Source of the DNA: Anaerolineales bacterium
GTDB taxonomy: Bacteria; Chloroflexota; Anaerolineae; Anaerolineales; Villigracilaceae
Length of the DNA stretch: 36,704 nucleotides
Direction of reading: 5' to 3'
Assembly (NCBI GenBank): GCA_016789365.1
Contig: JAEURH010000029.1
Span: 1 to 36,704, forward strand
Shown here: positions 1-7,489 of the stretch, in pieces
Layout: every line of letters begins with the position of its first letter
Numbering within the stretch: the stretch's first letter is position 1
Notes under the pieces: generated by a model
The model's input: only the letters and a program-made list of their open reading frames with translations
The model's database searches: none
What the model was told of the DNA's origin: nothing
Made by a program: the position numbers and the translations under genes

Positions 1-2
1 CT

Positions 3-596
3 TCTGCGGGTAATGCAATCTATTTCTTTTATTCTTTCTTTTGTCATCAATTACCGCAACGCTCCATCTTTCTATTCGGTGAACAAAGTATGTATTCACT
101 GAGCGAAATACAAACCGTTTGGCAAAACACATCCAACCCAATGATTCTTCGTCAATTTATAGGGAATGAAGCAATGGGTTGGAAAGTAGCATGGTCAGAT
201 CGTATGGTTTCATTTTATACAATTATTTGGGTGTTTGCAGTTATCTTTTCTTGGCTTCGGAATAAAGCAAAAGCAATTTCTATATGGATGGCTCTCTTAT
301 TATTAATGCCTATGATTTTAGATGGTGGCACTCACATGATTAGTGATTTTTCTGGTATTGGAAATGGCTTTCGTGACACAAACCTTTGGCTTGCTCAATT
401 AACCAATAACAGTTTCTCTCAAAATTTTTATAGTGGAGATGGAATTGGCTCTTTCAACTCATGGGCTAGATGGATTACAGGAATTTTAGCAGGGCTTGCA
501 ATAGTCTGGCTGGCTTTGCCGAACATCTTTGAAATACAAACACTAAATAAAAAATTAGATGAACTTAGTGTTGAAAATGTACTTAGGAAAAAGTAG
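3..596 (+). CDS. DUF2085 family membrane protein (5' partial)
   Basis: The reading frame is open from the window edge, so the true start lies upstream. The first in-window ATG at 90 is internal, because the residues before it (FCHQLPQRSIFLFG, about 44-85) are the conserved CHQxPxRS signature of DUF2085 membrane proteins. Downstream there are several hydrophobic segments (around 'IIWVFAVIFSWL', 'ISIWMALLLLMPMILDGG' and 'ITGILAGLAIVWLALP') and a short charged coiled tail. The function of the family is not established. The stop lies 3 nt before the copA start, so the two genes are almost certainly co-transcribed, which hints at a role in metal handling; that is inference from context. The family call is good and the function unknown. 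Confidence 0.8.
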   Translation, partial: SAGNAIYFFYSFFCHQLPQRSIFLFGEQSMYSLSEIQTVWQNTSNPMILRQFIGNEAMGWKVAWSDRMVSFYTIIWVFAVIFSWLRNKAKAISIWMALLLLMPMILDGGTHMISDFSGIGNGFRDTNLWLAQLTNNSFSQNFYSGDGIGSFNSWARWITGILAGLAIVWLALPNIFEIQTLNKKLDELSVENVLRKK

Positions 597-599
597 AAA

Positions 600-3047
600 A
601 TGTCTGATACAAAACAACTTACACTCCCCATCACTGGCATGACCTGTGCCAACTGTGTCGCGACTGTTGAACGCAATCTCAAAAAATTAGATGGCGTGAA
701 TTCGGCAGTTGTGAATCTTTCATCCGAAAGAGCCACAGTAGATTTTGATTCTGCAAAATTAGGAATCAATGACTTTATTGCACGAGTCAATCGCGCAGGC
801 TATGGTGTTGCAACGGGCGAAGCAGAGTTAATCATCAAAAATTTATCCGATGATAATGATGCCCGCACACTTGAAAACATTATCAAAAAACAAGAAGGCG
901 TTACAGAAGTTAATGTCAGTTTTACAACTGAAAAAGCGCAAGTCAAATATATTCCAACCATTATTACGCAAGCCGAATTAAGACGCACGATTGCAAACGC
1001 TGGCTTTGAAACTATCGAACTTGGTAATGAAAGTGAAGATGCCGAAGCCAAAGCACGCGAGCATGAAATCAATTACCAATATAACATGCTCATTCTTGGT
1101 CTTTTGTTTACAGTGCCGCTTTTTATTTATTCCATGTCAATGGATTTTGGTTTCATTCCAACTGATGCAGGTCATGCCTCGTTTACGGCTCAATTGTTTA
1201 TGTGGTTTTTAGCAACGCCAGTGCAATTCATTGTCGGTGGTCAATATTATGTCAGCGCGTTCAAAGCCTTGCGCAATGGCTCCGCAAATATGGATGTACT
1301 AATTGCAATGGGTTCATCCGCCGCATATTTTTATTCGGTCGTGATTACATTTGCAAACATCCATCAACATGTTTATTTTGAAACCGCCGCAGTCATCATC
1401 ACCTTGATTCGGCTTGGAAAATATTTGGAAGCACGAGCAAAAGGAAGAACGTCTGAAGCGATTAAAAAATTAATGGGACTCAGAGCCAAAACCGCACGCC
1501 TCATCCGCGACGGGCAAGAAGTTTCTGTTTCCATTGATGATGTTCGTGTCGGGGATACAGTTATCGTTAAACCTGGTGAAACCATTCCAGTAGATGGCGT
1601 TGTAGTTGAAGGACGAAGCACGGTTGATGAATCTATGCTGACGGGTGAATCATTGCCTGTTGAAAAGAAACAAGGTGACACAGTTATCGGCGCGACATTG
1701 AACAAACTTGGATTAATCAAATTTGAAGCGACTAAAGTTGGCAGAGAAACTGCATTAGCAAGAATCATCAAACTTGTAGAAGATGCGCAAGGAAGCAAAG
1801 CCCCAATTCAAAAACTAGCAGACCAAGTCTCTGCTGTTTTTGTGCCAATTGTGATTGTGATTTCATTAATTACATTTGTGGTTTGGTATTTTATTGTTCC
1901 ACTTACTGGTTATCAATTCTCAGATTCTCCATTCACCATTGCATTAATCAACATGGTTGCAGTTTTGGTGATTGCATGTCCATGTGCAATGGGACTCGCC
2001 ACACCAACTGCCATTATGGTTGGCACTGGTAAAGGCGCAGAGATTGGAATTTTATTTAGGAGTAGTGAAGCCCTCGAACGCGCTGGAAATGTAAATGTTG
2101 TTGTGTTAGATAAAACTGGCACAATTACAAAAGGTCAACCAGCAGTGACAGACATTGTTATAGAAAGTGGAAAGTGGAAAGAAGATGATTTGCTTCGTTT
2201 TGCCGCTTCTGTTGAAAAAGGAAGTGAACATCCATTAGGTGAAGCGATTTGGGCAGAAGCCACAACTCGCGGATTAACGCTTGCAGAACCTGTTGGGTTT
2301 ACGGCGATGCCAGGGTTTGGCGTGCAGGCTGAGGTCGAGTCCAGAAGTGTGATGGTGGGGAATAAGAAAATGTTTACAGACAAAGGGATCCAAATTGCGG
2401 ATTTTGAATCTGAAATATCTCGTTTGCAATCTGAAGCAAAGACTGCCATGTTGGTTGCGATTGATAATCAATTTGCTGGAATCATTGCAGTGGCGGATAC
2501 GATTAAAGAATCATCAAAATCTGCAATTGCGGATTTGCACACCATGAATTTGAAAGTTGCTATGATGACGGGCGATAATCAAAAAACTGCGGAAGCAATT
2601 GCAAAACAAGTTGGTATTGATGTTGTTTTAGCAGAAGTGTTGCCAGAAGGAAAATCTTCTGAAGTTAAGAAATTACAAACCCCAAATCCCGAATCTCGAA
2701 TCTCGAATATTGTTGCCATGGTCGGTGATGGTGTAAATGATGCACCTGCATTGGCGCAAGCAGATGTTGGTTTAGCAATTGGCACTGGAACCGATGTTGC
2801 TATGGCGGCGGCTCCGATAACTTTGATGAGTGGTGATTTGAAAGGTGTTGCCAAAACAATTCACTTGTCACGAAAAACATTATCAACGATTAAACAAAAT
2901 TTGTTCTGGGCGTTTTTCTACAATGTAGTATTAATCCCTGCGGCGGCACTTGGATATTTGAACCCAATGCTCGCGGCTGGAGCGATGGCTTTTAGCAGTG
3001 TGTTTGTGGTGACGAATAGTTTGAGACTCAAGAATGTAAAAATATGA
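600..3047 (+). CDS. copA: Copper-translocating P1B-type ATPase
   Basis: An 815-residue heavy-metal P-type ATPase, which exports Cu(I) across the membrane at the cost of ATP. An N-terminal HMA domain carries the metal-binding CANC (C16, C19). A second HMA-like fold (about residues 77-142) has lost its CxxC. The catalytic core is complete: TGES (348-351, actuator), the CPC membrane metal site (C460-P461-C462), the phosphorylated Asp in DKTGT (D504), the HP locus (H544-P545), MTGDN and GDGVNDAP. The CPC motif and the pairing with a CopZ-like gene (4963) point to Cu(I), with Ag(I) also possible. The start lies 3 nt after the DUF2085 stop with no clear ribosome binding site, which suggests translational coupling. 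The next gene starts 3 nt after this stop. Confidence 0.95.
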   Translation: MSDTKQLTLPITGMTCANCVATVERNLKKLDGVNSAVVNLSSERATVDFDSAKLGINDFIARVNRAGYGVATGEAELIIKNLSDDNDARTLENIIKKQEGVTEVNVSFTTEKAQVKYIPTIITQAELRRTIANAGFETIELGNESEDAEAKAREHEINYQYNMLILGLLFTVPLFIYSMSMDFGFIPTDAGHASFTAQLFMWFLATPVQFIVGGQYYVSAFKALRNGSANMDVLIAMGSSAAYFYSVVITFANIHQHVYFETAAVIITLIRLGKYLEARAKGRTSEAIKKLMGLRAKTARLIRDGQEVSVSIDDVRVGDTVIVKPGETIPVDGVVVEGRSTVDESMLTGESLPVEKKQGDTVIGATLNKLGLIKFEATKVGRETALARIIKLVEDAQGSKAPIQKLADQVSAVFVPIVIVISLITFVVWYFIVPLTGYQFSDSPFTIALINMVAVLVIACPCAMGLATPTAIMVGTGKGAEIGILFRSSEALERAGNVNVVVLDKTGTITKGQPAVTDIVIESGKWKEDDLLRFAASVEKGSEHPLGEAIWAEATTRGLTLAEPVGFTAMPGFGVQAEVESRSVMVGNKKMFTDKGIQIADFESEISRLQSEAKTAMLVAIDNQFAGIIAVADTIKESSKSAIADLHTMNLKVAMMTGDNQKTAEAIAKQVGIDVVLAEVLPEGKSSEVKKLQTPNPESRISNIVAMVGDGVNDAPALAQADVGLAIGTGTDVAMAAAPITLMSGDLKGVAKTIHLSRKTLSTIKQNLFWAFFYNVVLIPAAALGYLNPMLAAGAMAFSSVFVVTNSLRLKNVKI

Positions 3048-3050
3048 ATA

Positions 3051-3263
3051 ATGGACGAGATAACGTTTGAAGTTTTATTAACCTGCCCGCAGTGCGGTTT
3101 TGCTAAAAGAGAGATAATGCCTCCAGATACTTGAGTCGTTTTCTATTCGTGCACCAGTTGCGGTGCCTCAATTCGCCCAAAAGAAAAAGATTGTTGCGTG
3201 TTTTGTTCATATGGGAATAAACGCTGTGTTTCAAAGCAAAAAGAGGCGTCCAAAACTAATTGA
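3051..3263 (+). CDS. GDCCVxC-type small selenoprotein, read through in-frame TGA (Sec28)
   Basis: Reading ATG 3051 to TGA 3261 through an in-frame TGA at 3132-3134 gives a 70-residue Cys-rich protein. It carries CPQC (12-15), then MPPDT-U (U28), CTSC (34-37), KDCCVFC (46-52) and C59. This is the layout of the small GDCCVxC family, in which I recall the position after MPTDA being Cys or selenocysteine; here KDCCVFC stands for GDCCVxC. Homology-like sequence continues without frame change on both sides of the TGA, so it reads as Sec rather than a broken gene. A candidate bSECIS hairpin lies at 3151-3166. The gene starts 3 nt after the copA stop and is probably in its operon. Cys pairs and Sec suggest metal binding or thiol redox chemistry, but the function is not known to me. 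The alternative is a pseudogene with one nonsense mutation. Confidence 0.8.
3151..3166 (+). promoter_or_regulatory. Candidate bSECIS hairpin for Sec28
   Basis: GCACC (3151-3155) pairs perfectly with GGTGC (3162-3166) around the six-base loop AGTTGC. The loop begins 21 nt after the TGA at 3132-3134. Bacterial SECIS elements sit inside the coding sequence with the apical loop about 16-37 nt after UGA and a G near the start of the loop; both features are present. The short stem also spans codons for the conserved CTSC, so part of the conservation could be protein-driven. Confidence 0.6.
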
Positions 3264-3286
3264 GGGTTAATCTTTACCTATATAAT
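3260..3286 (+). promoter_or_regulatory. Sigma70-like promoter for small exported protein
   Basis: TATAAT at 3281-3286 is a perfect -10 box. A weak -35 (TTGAGG, 3260-3265) lies 15 nt upstream. The ATG at 3295 begins 8 nt after the -10, so the transcript would be leaderless or nearly so. Another ATG at 3291 opens a different frame. Confidence 0.5.
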
Positions 3287-3294
3287 CAAGATGC

Positions 3295-3618
3295 ATGGCC
3301 AAGCAACGAAAGTTATTAAAGTTTATTCTTATTGCCTTTTGTGCTACTACCTTAGTGGCTTATTTGTCATTTTTCTCTGTTTCTACATCAATGATGCAAG
3401 CAACCGAAATGAATTCTCACACAGCGCATCATACAAATAACGGCCACTTTACTATGCTGTGTTGTGAAATGATAGGTACAAATTGCACTTCTCTTATAGG
3501 CTATGTTTCTGAATTTGTGGGTCTTTCGTTTGCCAAAGGGAAATATAGAATTGAAAATATAACTACAACAAACAAACTAATTTTCCTTGACATTCTTTCC
3601 CCGCCTCCTAAAATCTAA
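3295..3618 (+). CDS. Small exported or membrane-anchored His/Cys-rich protein
   Basis: A 107-residue protein with a basic start (KQRK) and a hydrophobic segment at about residues 9-28, which fits a signal peptide or single anchor. The outer part has a His-rich stretch (HTAHHTNNGH) followed by CCEMIGTNC, then a hydrophobic patch and a short basic tail. I do not recognise a family. The His and Cys residues together with the position between copper-export genes suggest extracytoplasmic metal binding; that is inference. It has its own promoter and no Shine-Dalgarno sequence. Confidence 0.6.
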   Translation: MAKQRKLLKFILIAFCATTLVAYLSFFSVSTSMMQATEMNSHTAHHTNNGHFTMLCCEMIGTNCTSLIGYVSEFVGLSFAKGKYRIENITTTNKLIFLDILSPPPKI

Positions 3619-3767
3619 AGACCTCTCATATGTTAGCTATTTTAAACTTTCCATAGTTTAGAATACGTCATGAGAACCAGCTATCATATTTTTGTTTGCT
3701 GGCTTTTTGGGTATTGCAATGCATCATTCATTGAAATACTCGCATCATTAATTAAATAAGAGGCACG

Positions 3768-4952
3768 ATGTCTAAAAATAATAATATACCTGCTATAAAT
3801 CCAGTTATGATTGTCTTTCTAGGAGTTCTGCTTCTAGCCTTCTCAATCTTCCTAATTACATTTCAGCCAAATCTAGAATCGCTAAATCAAAATGTAGGCT
3901 CCGATATTATGAGTCAATTAATAATAGCCTTCATCACAGGCATTACTACAGGCGGTCTAAGTTGTTTGGCAGTGCAAGGTGGCTTATTGGCTAGTTCAAT
4001 TGCACATCAGGTAGAACAAGATTACAGTGAAAAGAAAAAATTAAAAACTCGATTCAATGCAAGGCTTCCAATCTTTCTGTTTCTGGTTTCAAAATTAATC
4101 GCATACACGTTGCTGGGCGCGTTACTTGGCTGGCTTGGCTCGTATTTCACATTTAACCCCACCACTCGCGCTTTGTTAATGATTGCAATTGCGATTTTTA
4201 TGATTGGCAACGCTTTGCGGATGTTTAATATACATCCCATCTTTCGTTATTTTTCCATTGAACCGCCCAAAGTCATCACCCGCTATATTCGCAAAACTGC
4301 CAAAGGTACAGATACCGCCACACCAATTTTTCTTGGTGTATTAACCGTTTTCATTCCGTGTGGCGTAACTCAAGCCATGATGGCAACCGCACTTGGCTCA
4401 GGGAATGCCTTTACAGGTGCGGCACTCATGTTTGCATTTACACTTGGTACAAGCCCTGTGTTTTTCATCATTGCCTACTTAACAACAGAACTTGGTGCAA
4501 GCCTTGAAAAATTCTTTATGCGCTTTGTTGCAGTTGTAATTTTGATTTTAGGGTTCGTGACCTTAGACGGCGGTCTCAACTTAATGGGCTCTCCTTATTC
4601 GCTTCAAAACCTGACTCGAAACTCGTCATTCCCATCAGCCGAATCATCACCTGAAATAAGTTCTGCTCAACAAATCACATCTGCCGAAGATGAAATTACC
4701 TTATATGTTCAGAATGAAGGATATTTTCCTGAAATCCTTAAAGCACCAGCAGGTAAAGACCTAACATTAAATCTAGTTACCGATGGCGTTTATTCTTGTG
4801 CTCTTGCCTTTCTCATCCCTGATATAGATTTTTATCAAATGCTTCCATCTGTTGGAACTGTACAAGTAAATATTCCTGCCCAAACAGCCGGAACAGAAAT
4901 GTACTTTACCTGTTCAATGGGCATGTACACTGGTCAAATCATTTTTGAATAA
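3768..4952 (+). CDS. Sulfite exporter TauE/SafE-like membrane protein with C-terminal cupredoxin domain
   Basis: A 394-residue two-part protein. Residues about 1-275 form a polytopic membrane domain of the UreH/DsbD-like TauE/SafE type, with a Gly-rich first half-repeat (ITGITTGGLSCLAVQGG) and the mirrored 'FIPCGVTQAMM' in the second half; each half carries a conserved Cys. After a Ser/Pro-rich linker, residues about 310-394 look like a cupredoxin fold, with an early Cys (YSCALAF) and a terminal CSMGMYTGQI loop typical of cupredoxin domains in metal-transport proteins. The HMA gene 10 nt downstream and copA upstream support copper transfer, possibly from a chaperone through the membrane domain to an outer cupredoxin. 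The fold call is firm; the substrate is inferred. The start was chosen at ATG 3768, preceded by AGAGGCACG. Confidence 0.85.
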   Translation: MSKNNNIPAINPVMIVFLGVLLLAFSIFLITFQPNLESLNQNVGSDIMSQLIIAFITGITTGGLSCLAVQGGLLASSIAHQVEQDYSEKKKLKTRFNARLPIFLFLVSKLIAYTLLGALLGWLGSYFTFNPTTRALLMIAIAIFMIGNALRMFNIHPIFRYFSIEPPKVITRYIRKTAKGTDTATPIFLGVLTVFIPCGVTQAMMATALGSGNAFTGAALMFAFTLGTSPVFFIIAYLTTELGASLEKFFMRFVAVVILILGFVTLDGGLNLMGSPYSLQNLTRNSSFPSAESSPEISSAQQITSAEDEITLYVQNEGYFPEILKAPAGKDLTLNLVTDGVYSCALAFLIPDIDFYQMLPSVGTVQVNIPAQTAGTEMYFTCSMGMYTGQIIFE

Positions 4953-4962
4953 CGGAGAAAAT

Positions 4963-5175
4963 ATGATTAAAAAAATATTCAAAGTATCAGATATGACTTG
5001 TTCAAATTGCGCCATGAAACTCGAAAGTTTAGAAGACGTGTTAGATGGTGTAAAAGAAATCAATGCTAGTTATCACAAACTTGAAATGTCAATTGAATAT
5101 GACGAATCTAAATTAACAGAAGAAGATATTATGAAAGCAGTAAAGAAAAAAGGGTATACAGCATCACCAGCATAA
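4963..5175 (+). CDS. copZ: Heavy-metal-associated (CopZ-like) metallochaperone
   Basis: A 70-residue stand-alone HMA domain with the metal-binding motif DMTCSNC near the N-terminus (Cys pair at about 12 and 15) and the usual alternating pattern ending in KKGYTASPA. HMA proteins of this size carry Cu(I) to CopA-type ATPases in the cytosol. The start was set at ATG 4963 because GGAG (4954-4957) lies at the right distance; an upstream in-frame ATG at 4945 overlaps the TauE gene end and has no better site. It is the last gene before a strong terminator, so it is probably co-transcribed with the TauE/cupredoxin gene. The exact metal is not shown by the sequence. Confidence 0.88.
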   Translation: MIKKIFKVSDMTCSNCAMKLESLEDVLDGVKEINASYHKLEMSIEYDESKLTEEDIMKAVKKKGYTASPA

Positions 5176-5179
5176 AATT

Positions 5180-5217
5180 AAGGAGACAGCCGCTTCTAAA
5201 AGCGACTGTCTCCTTTT
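5180..5217 (+). terminator. Rho-independent terminator closing the metal operon
   Basis: AAGGAGACAG (5180-5189) pairs with CTGTCTCCTT (5206-5215). After one C/A mismatch, CGCTT pairs with AAGCG around the loop CTAA. The stem of about 15 bp runs into a short T tract (5214-5217). Confidence 0.85.
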
Positions 5218-5225
5218 GGTTAGTG

Positions 5226-5231
5226 TATACT
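5226..5231 (+). promoter_or_regulatory. -10 box (TATACT), 7 nt before DUF2203 start
   Basis: TATACT ends 7 nt before ATG 5239 and directly follows the terminator, so no room remains for a leader or a Shine-Dalgarno sequence. A leaderless mRNA is predicted. Confidence 0.5.
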
Positions 5232-5238
5232 CTCAAGC

Positions 5239-5622
5239 ATGCCTAAATATTACACTCCCAAAGAAGCAAACAATCTATTAGAAATTGTCCGCCCGATGGT
5301 AGGTGAGATGATGAAGATTGCCGAGAAGATTCAAGCCAGCCAACCCGAATTGTGGGATTTGGCTCAAAAGTCTGCAGGGAATGGTGGCAATGCGAAATTA
5401 AGTAAGTTATTGCCTGATTTTGACCGTTTGCATAAATTACTACATCAGATTCAAGATATGGGAATCGAAGTCAAAGATGTAACGACAGGGTTGGTTGATT
5501 TTGTCTGTTTGAAAGATGGCAGAGAAATTTATTTGTGTTGGAAATATAATGAAGAGCAGATTCAGTTTTGGTATGAGATTGAAGCGGGCTTTCAAGGTCG
5601 CCAAAAAATTGATTGGGAATAG
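5239..5622 (+). CDS. DUF2203 domain protein
   Basis: A 127-residue soluble protein that starts YYTPKEANNLL and ends with the conserved block GIEVKDVTTGLVDF ... GREIYLCWKYNEEQIQFWYEIEAGFQGRQKIDW, the hallmark of DUF2203. The middle is predicted helical and charged. The family is widespread and has no established function. The gene stands alone between a terminator and the promoter of a Ser/Thr kinase gene, so its neighbours say little about its role. Confidence 0.88.
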   Translation: MPKYYTPKEANNLLEIVRPMVGEMMKIAEKIQASQPELWDLAQKSAGNGGNAKLSKLLPDFDRLHKLLHQIQDMGIEVKDVTTGLVDFVCLKDGREIYLCWKYNEEQIQFWYEIEAGFQGRQKIDWE

Positions 5623-5626
5623 TAAG

Positions 5627-5655
5627 TTGCCATAAATCAAAAATTGCTCTATACT
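5627..5655 (+). promoter_or_regulatory. Sigma70-type promoter of kinase gene
   Basis: TTGCCA (5627-5632), a 17-nt spacer and TATACT (5650-5655) make a near-consensus promoter. The predicted start of transcription near 5662 gives a leader of about 20 nt before ATG 5685. Confidence 0.65.
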
Positions 5656-5684
5656 CACGCCATTCTAATTTCTGGCAGAGACCA

Positions 5685-6518
5685 ATGACCATCACCCAAA
5701 TCGGACGATATGAAATTGAAAGCGAATTAGCACAGGGAGGCATGGGGCTTATCTTTTTGGCGCGTGACCCTTACATGCACCGTCAAGTAATTGTTAAAGT
5801 ATTAATGTATAACCGCACGTTAGATGAAGTAAATCGTGAATTTTTTCAACGTGAAGCCGAAGTGATTGCGGCGTTAGAACATCCTTGTATTGTGCCTGTT
5901 TATGATTTTGGTTGGCATGGTCAACAACCATATATTGTGATGCGTTATATGTCGGGCGGAAGTTTAGACGACCGCCTCAAGACTCAGGGTGAAATTAAGA
6001 TCAGCGAAGCGGCGCATATTCTTAAACGTGTGGCAGATGCGTTAGACGCGGCTCATGCAAAAAATATTGTTCATCGTGATGTAAAACTTTCAAACATTTT
6101 GTTTGATAACACTGGTGAAGCATTCTTATCTGATTTTGGGATTGCAAAATCACAAAAGATTGTAGATGATGAAGGCGAATGGTTGGTTGGCACGCCTGCT
6201 TACATGAGTCCTGAACAAACCAAAGGCGAAAACGTAGATGGTCGTTCGGATGTATACGCAATGGGCGTGGTGTTATATCGCTTGCTCACAGGTCAATTAC
6301 CGTTTTCGAGTAATTCCACAACTGCATTATTGAATGCACATTCCGAATTGCCAATTCCAGATGTGCGTAAAGTGAAAGATAACATCCCTGCTGTTTGGCA
6401 AGAAGTGATTACGAAGTCAATGGCAAAAGACCGCAATGATAGATACGCCACTGCTGGAGATTTCGCCCGCGACGTGCAAGAAGTTGCTACGGGCAAATGG
6501 TTTTTGAGAAAATTGTAA
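5685..6518 (+). CDS. Hanks-type serine/threonine protein kinase, catalytic domain only
   Basis: A 277-residue eukaryotic-like kinase. It has the Gly-rich loop (AQGGMG, about 16-21), the ATP-anchoring Lys (K38), helix C Glu (E57), the catalytic loop HRDVKLSN (H130-R131-D132), DFG (150-152) and SPEQ in the activation segment, so it should be active. There is no transmembrane segment, PASTA or other sensor domain: the protein ends right after the kinase fold, which implies a cytosolic enzyme relying on partner proteins for input. The start was placed at ATG 5685 (MTITQIGRYEI); the open frame extends 24 codons upstream into the promoter region. A terminator follows directly. Confidence 0.9.
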   Translation: MTITQIGRYEIESELAQGGMGLIFLARDPYMHRQVIVKVLMYNRTLDEVNREFFQREAEVIAALEHPCIVPVYDFGWHGQQPYIVMRYMSGGSLDDRLKTQGEIKISEAAHILKRVADALDAAHAKNIVHRDVKLSNILFDNTGEAFLSDFGIAKSQKIVDDEGEWLVGTPAYMSPEQTKGENVDGRSDVYAMGVVLYRLLTGQLPFSSNSTTALLNAHSELPIPDVRKVKDNIPAVWQEVITKSMAKDRNDRYATAGDFARDVQEVATGKWFLRKL

Positions 6519-6540
6519 GAGCAATCAATCATTCATCATC

Positions 6541-6566
6541 AAAGACCTTGCACAAGGTCTTTTTTG
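6541..6566 (+). terminator. Rho-independent terminator after kinase gene
   Basis: AAAGACCTT (6541-6549) pairs with AAGGTCTTT around the loop GCAC and is followed by a T tract to 6565. It lies 22 nt after the kinase stop and just before the ribosome binding site of the next gene. Confidence 0.85.
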
Positions 6567-6583
6567 TTTTCAAAAGGAGAAAA

Positions 6584-7477
6584 ATGAACAAAGGTATATG
6601 GTATGGAATCGGCGCGTATGCGATGTGGGGATTTTTTCCGATTTATTGGAAATTATTGAAGCACGTGCCAGCATTAGAACTGCTTGGTCATCGCATTGCA
6701 TGGTCTTTCATCTTTTTAATTATCATCATCTTAATCTCAAAACAATGGAATGAATTCCGCAGTTTAATCAACGCCAAAACATTGCAAATTTATTTAATCG
6801 CTTCGTTATTAATCGGCGTGAATTGGTTGTTATATGTGTGGGCAGTGAATGCAGGTCACATCGTGGAAACAAGTTTGGGTTATTTCATCAATCCATTGTT
6901 GAGCGTATTTCTTGGTCTCATCATCTTGCGTGAAAAATTGAGATTGACTCAATGGATTCCAATTGTGATTGCATTCATCGGTGTTGTATATTTGACACTT
7001 ACTTATGGGAGACTTCCTTGGATTGCTTTAGGATTAGCATTTTCTTTCGGCTTTTATGGACTCGTTAAAAAACTTGCGCCTCTTTCTTCTGTCTTCGGCT
7101 TGACTCTCGAAACCGGCATTCTCTTCATCCCAGCCTTGGTGTATCTTAGTATTCACGAAGCAGATGGCACAGCCTCATTTTTGCATACAGGCATCACAGC
7201 AGATTTGTTGATGATTGGTGCAGGTATTGTGACCACGATTCCCCTTTTGATGTTTGCCTCTGCCGCCAAACAAATCCCATTGACGATGATTGGCGTATTA
7301 CAATATCTCGCCCCGACGATTCAATTCTTAATCGGTGTTTTCATTTACAAAGAAGCATTTGATACAACACGATTAATCGGGTTTAGTATTGTCTGGTTAG
7401 CATTGATTATCTTTTGGGTAGAAAATTTTATGGCAAATCGCGCCACAGTATCCCCTCTCCCTGTGGGAGAGGGCTAG
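6584..7477 (+). CDS. rarD: EamA family transporter RarD
   Basis: A 297-residue, ten-helix membrane protein of the drug/metabolite transporter superfamily. The N-terminal MNKGIWYGIGAYAMWGFFPIYWKLL is typical of RarD, as are 'ELLGHRIAWS' and 'NWLLYVWAVNAGHIVETSLGYFINPL'. The true substrate of RarD proteins is unsettled. The start is ATG 6584, preceded by AAAAGGAGAAAA; the frame is open 29 codons further up but runs through the terminator. The last residues (SPLPVGEG) and the stop codon are encoded by a palindromic repeat (7452-7485), so the natural C-terminus has been replaced by repeat-derived codons. Confidence 0.93.
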   Translation: MNKGIWYGIGAYAMWGFFPIYWKLLKHVPALELLGHRIAWSFIFLIIIILISKQWNEFRSLINAKTLQIYLIASLLIGVNWLLYVWAVNAGHIVETSLGYFINPLLSVFLGLIILREKLRLTQWIPIVIAFIGVVYLTLTYGRLPWIALGLAFSFGFYGLVKKLAPLSSVFGLTLETGILFIPALVYLSIHEADGTASFLHTGITADLLMIGAGIVTTIPLLMFASAAKQIPLTMIGVLQYLAPTIQFLIGVFIYKEAFDTTRLIGFSIVWLALIIFWVENFMANRATVSPLPVGEG

Positions 7478-7485
7478 GGTGAGGG
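7452..7485. repeat. REP-like palindrome, family B copy 1
   Basis: CCCTCTCCC (7453-7461) and GGGAGAGGG (7465-7473) form a perfect hairpin with a three-base loop, followed by CTAGGGTGAGGG. The element overlaps the rarD 3' end and supplies its TAG stop. Similar copies lie at 19156-19192 and 25075-25100. Confidence 0.85.
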
Positions 7486-7489
7486 AAAT

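Noticed and set aside
90-596. DUF2085 gene starting at ATG 90
   Set aside because: The frame is open to the window edge and the conserved CHQLPQRS motif is upstream of this ATG, so the start lies outside the window.
3132-3134. TGA read as a nonsense mutation making a pseudogene behind copA
   Set aside because: The frame and family-like sequence continue perfectly on both sides, a bSECIS-like hairpin follows, and selD with its own Sec codon is in the same window. A pseudogene is still possible but less likely.
3619-3767. Possible terminator CCAGC/GCTGG followed by T run near 3673-3704
   Set aside because: Only five base pairs with a long loop; too weak to list. I see no gene in this 149-nt gap.
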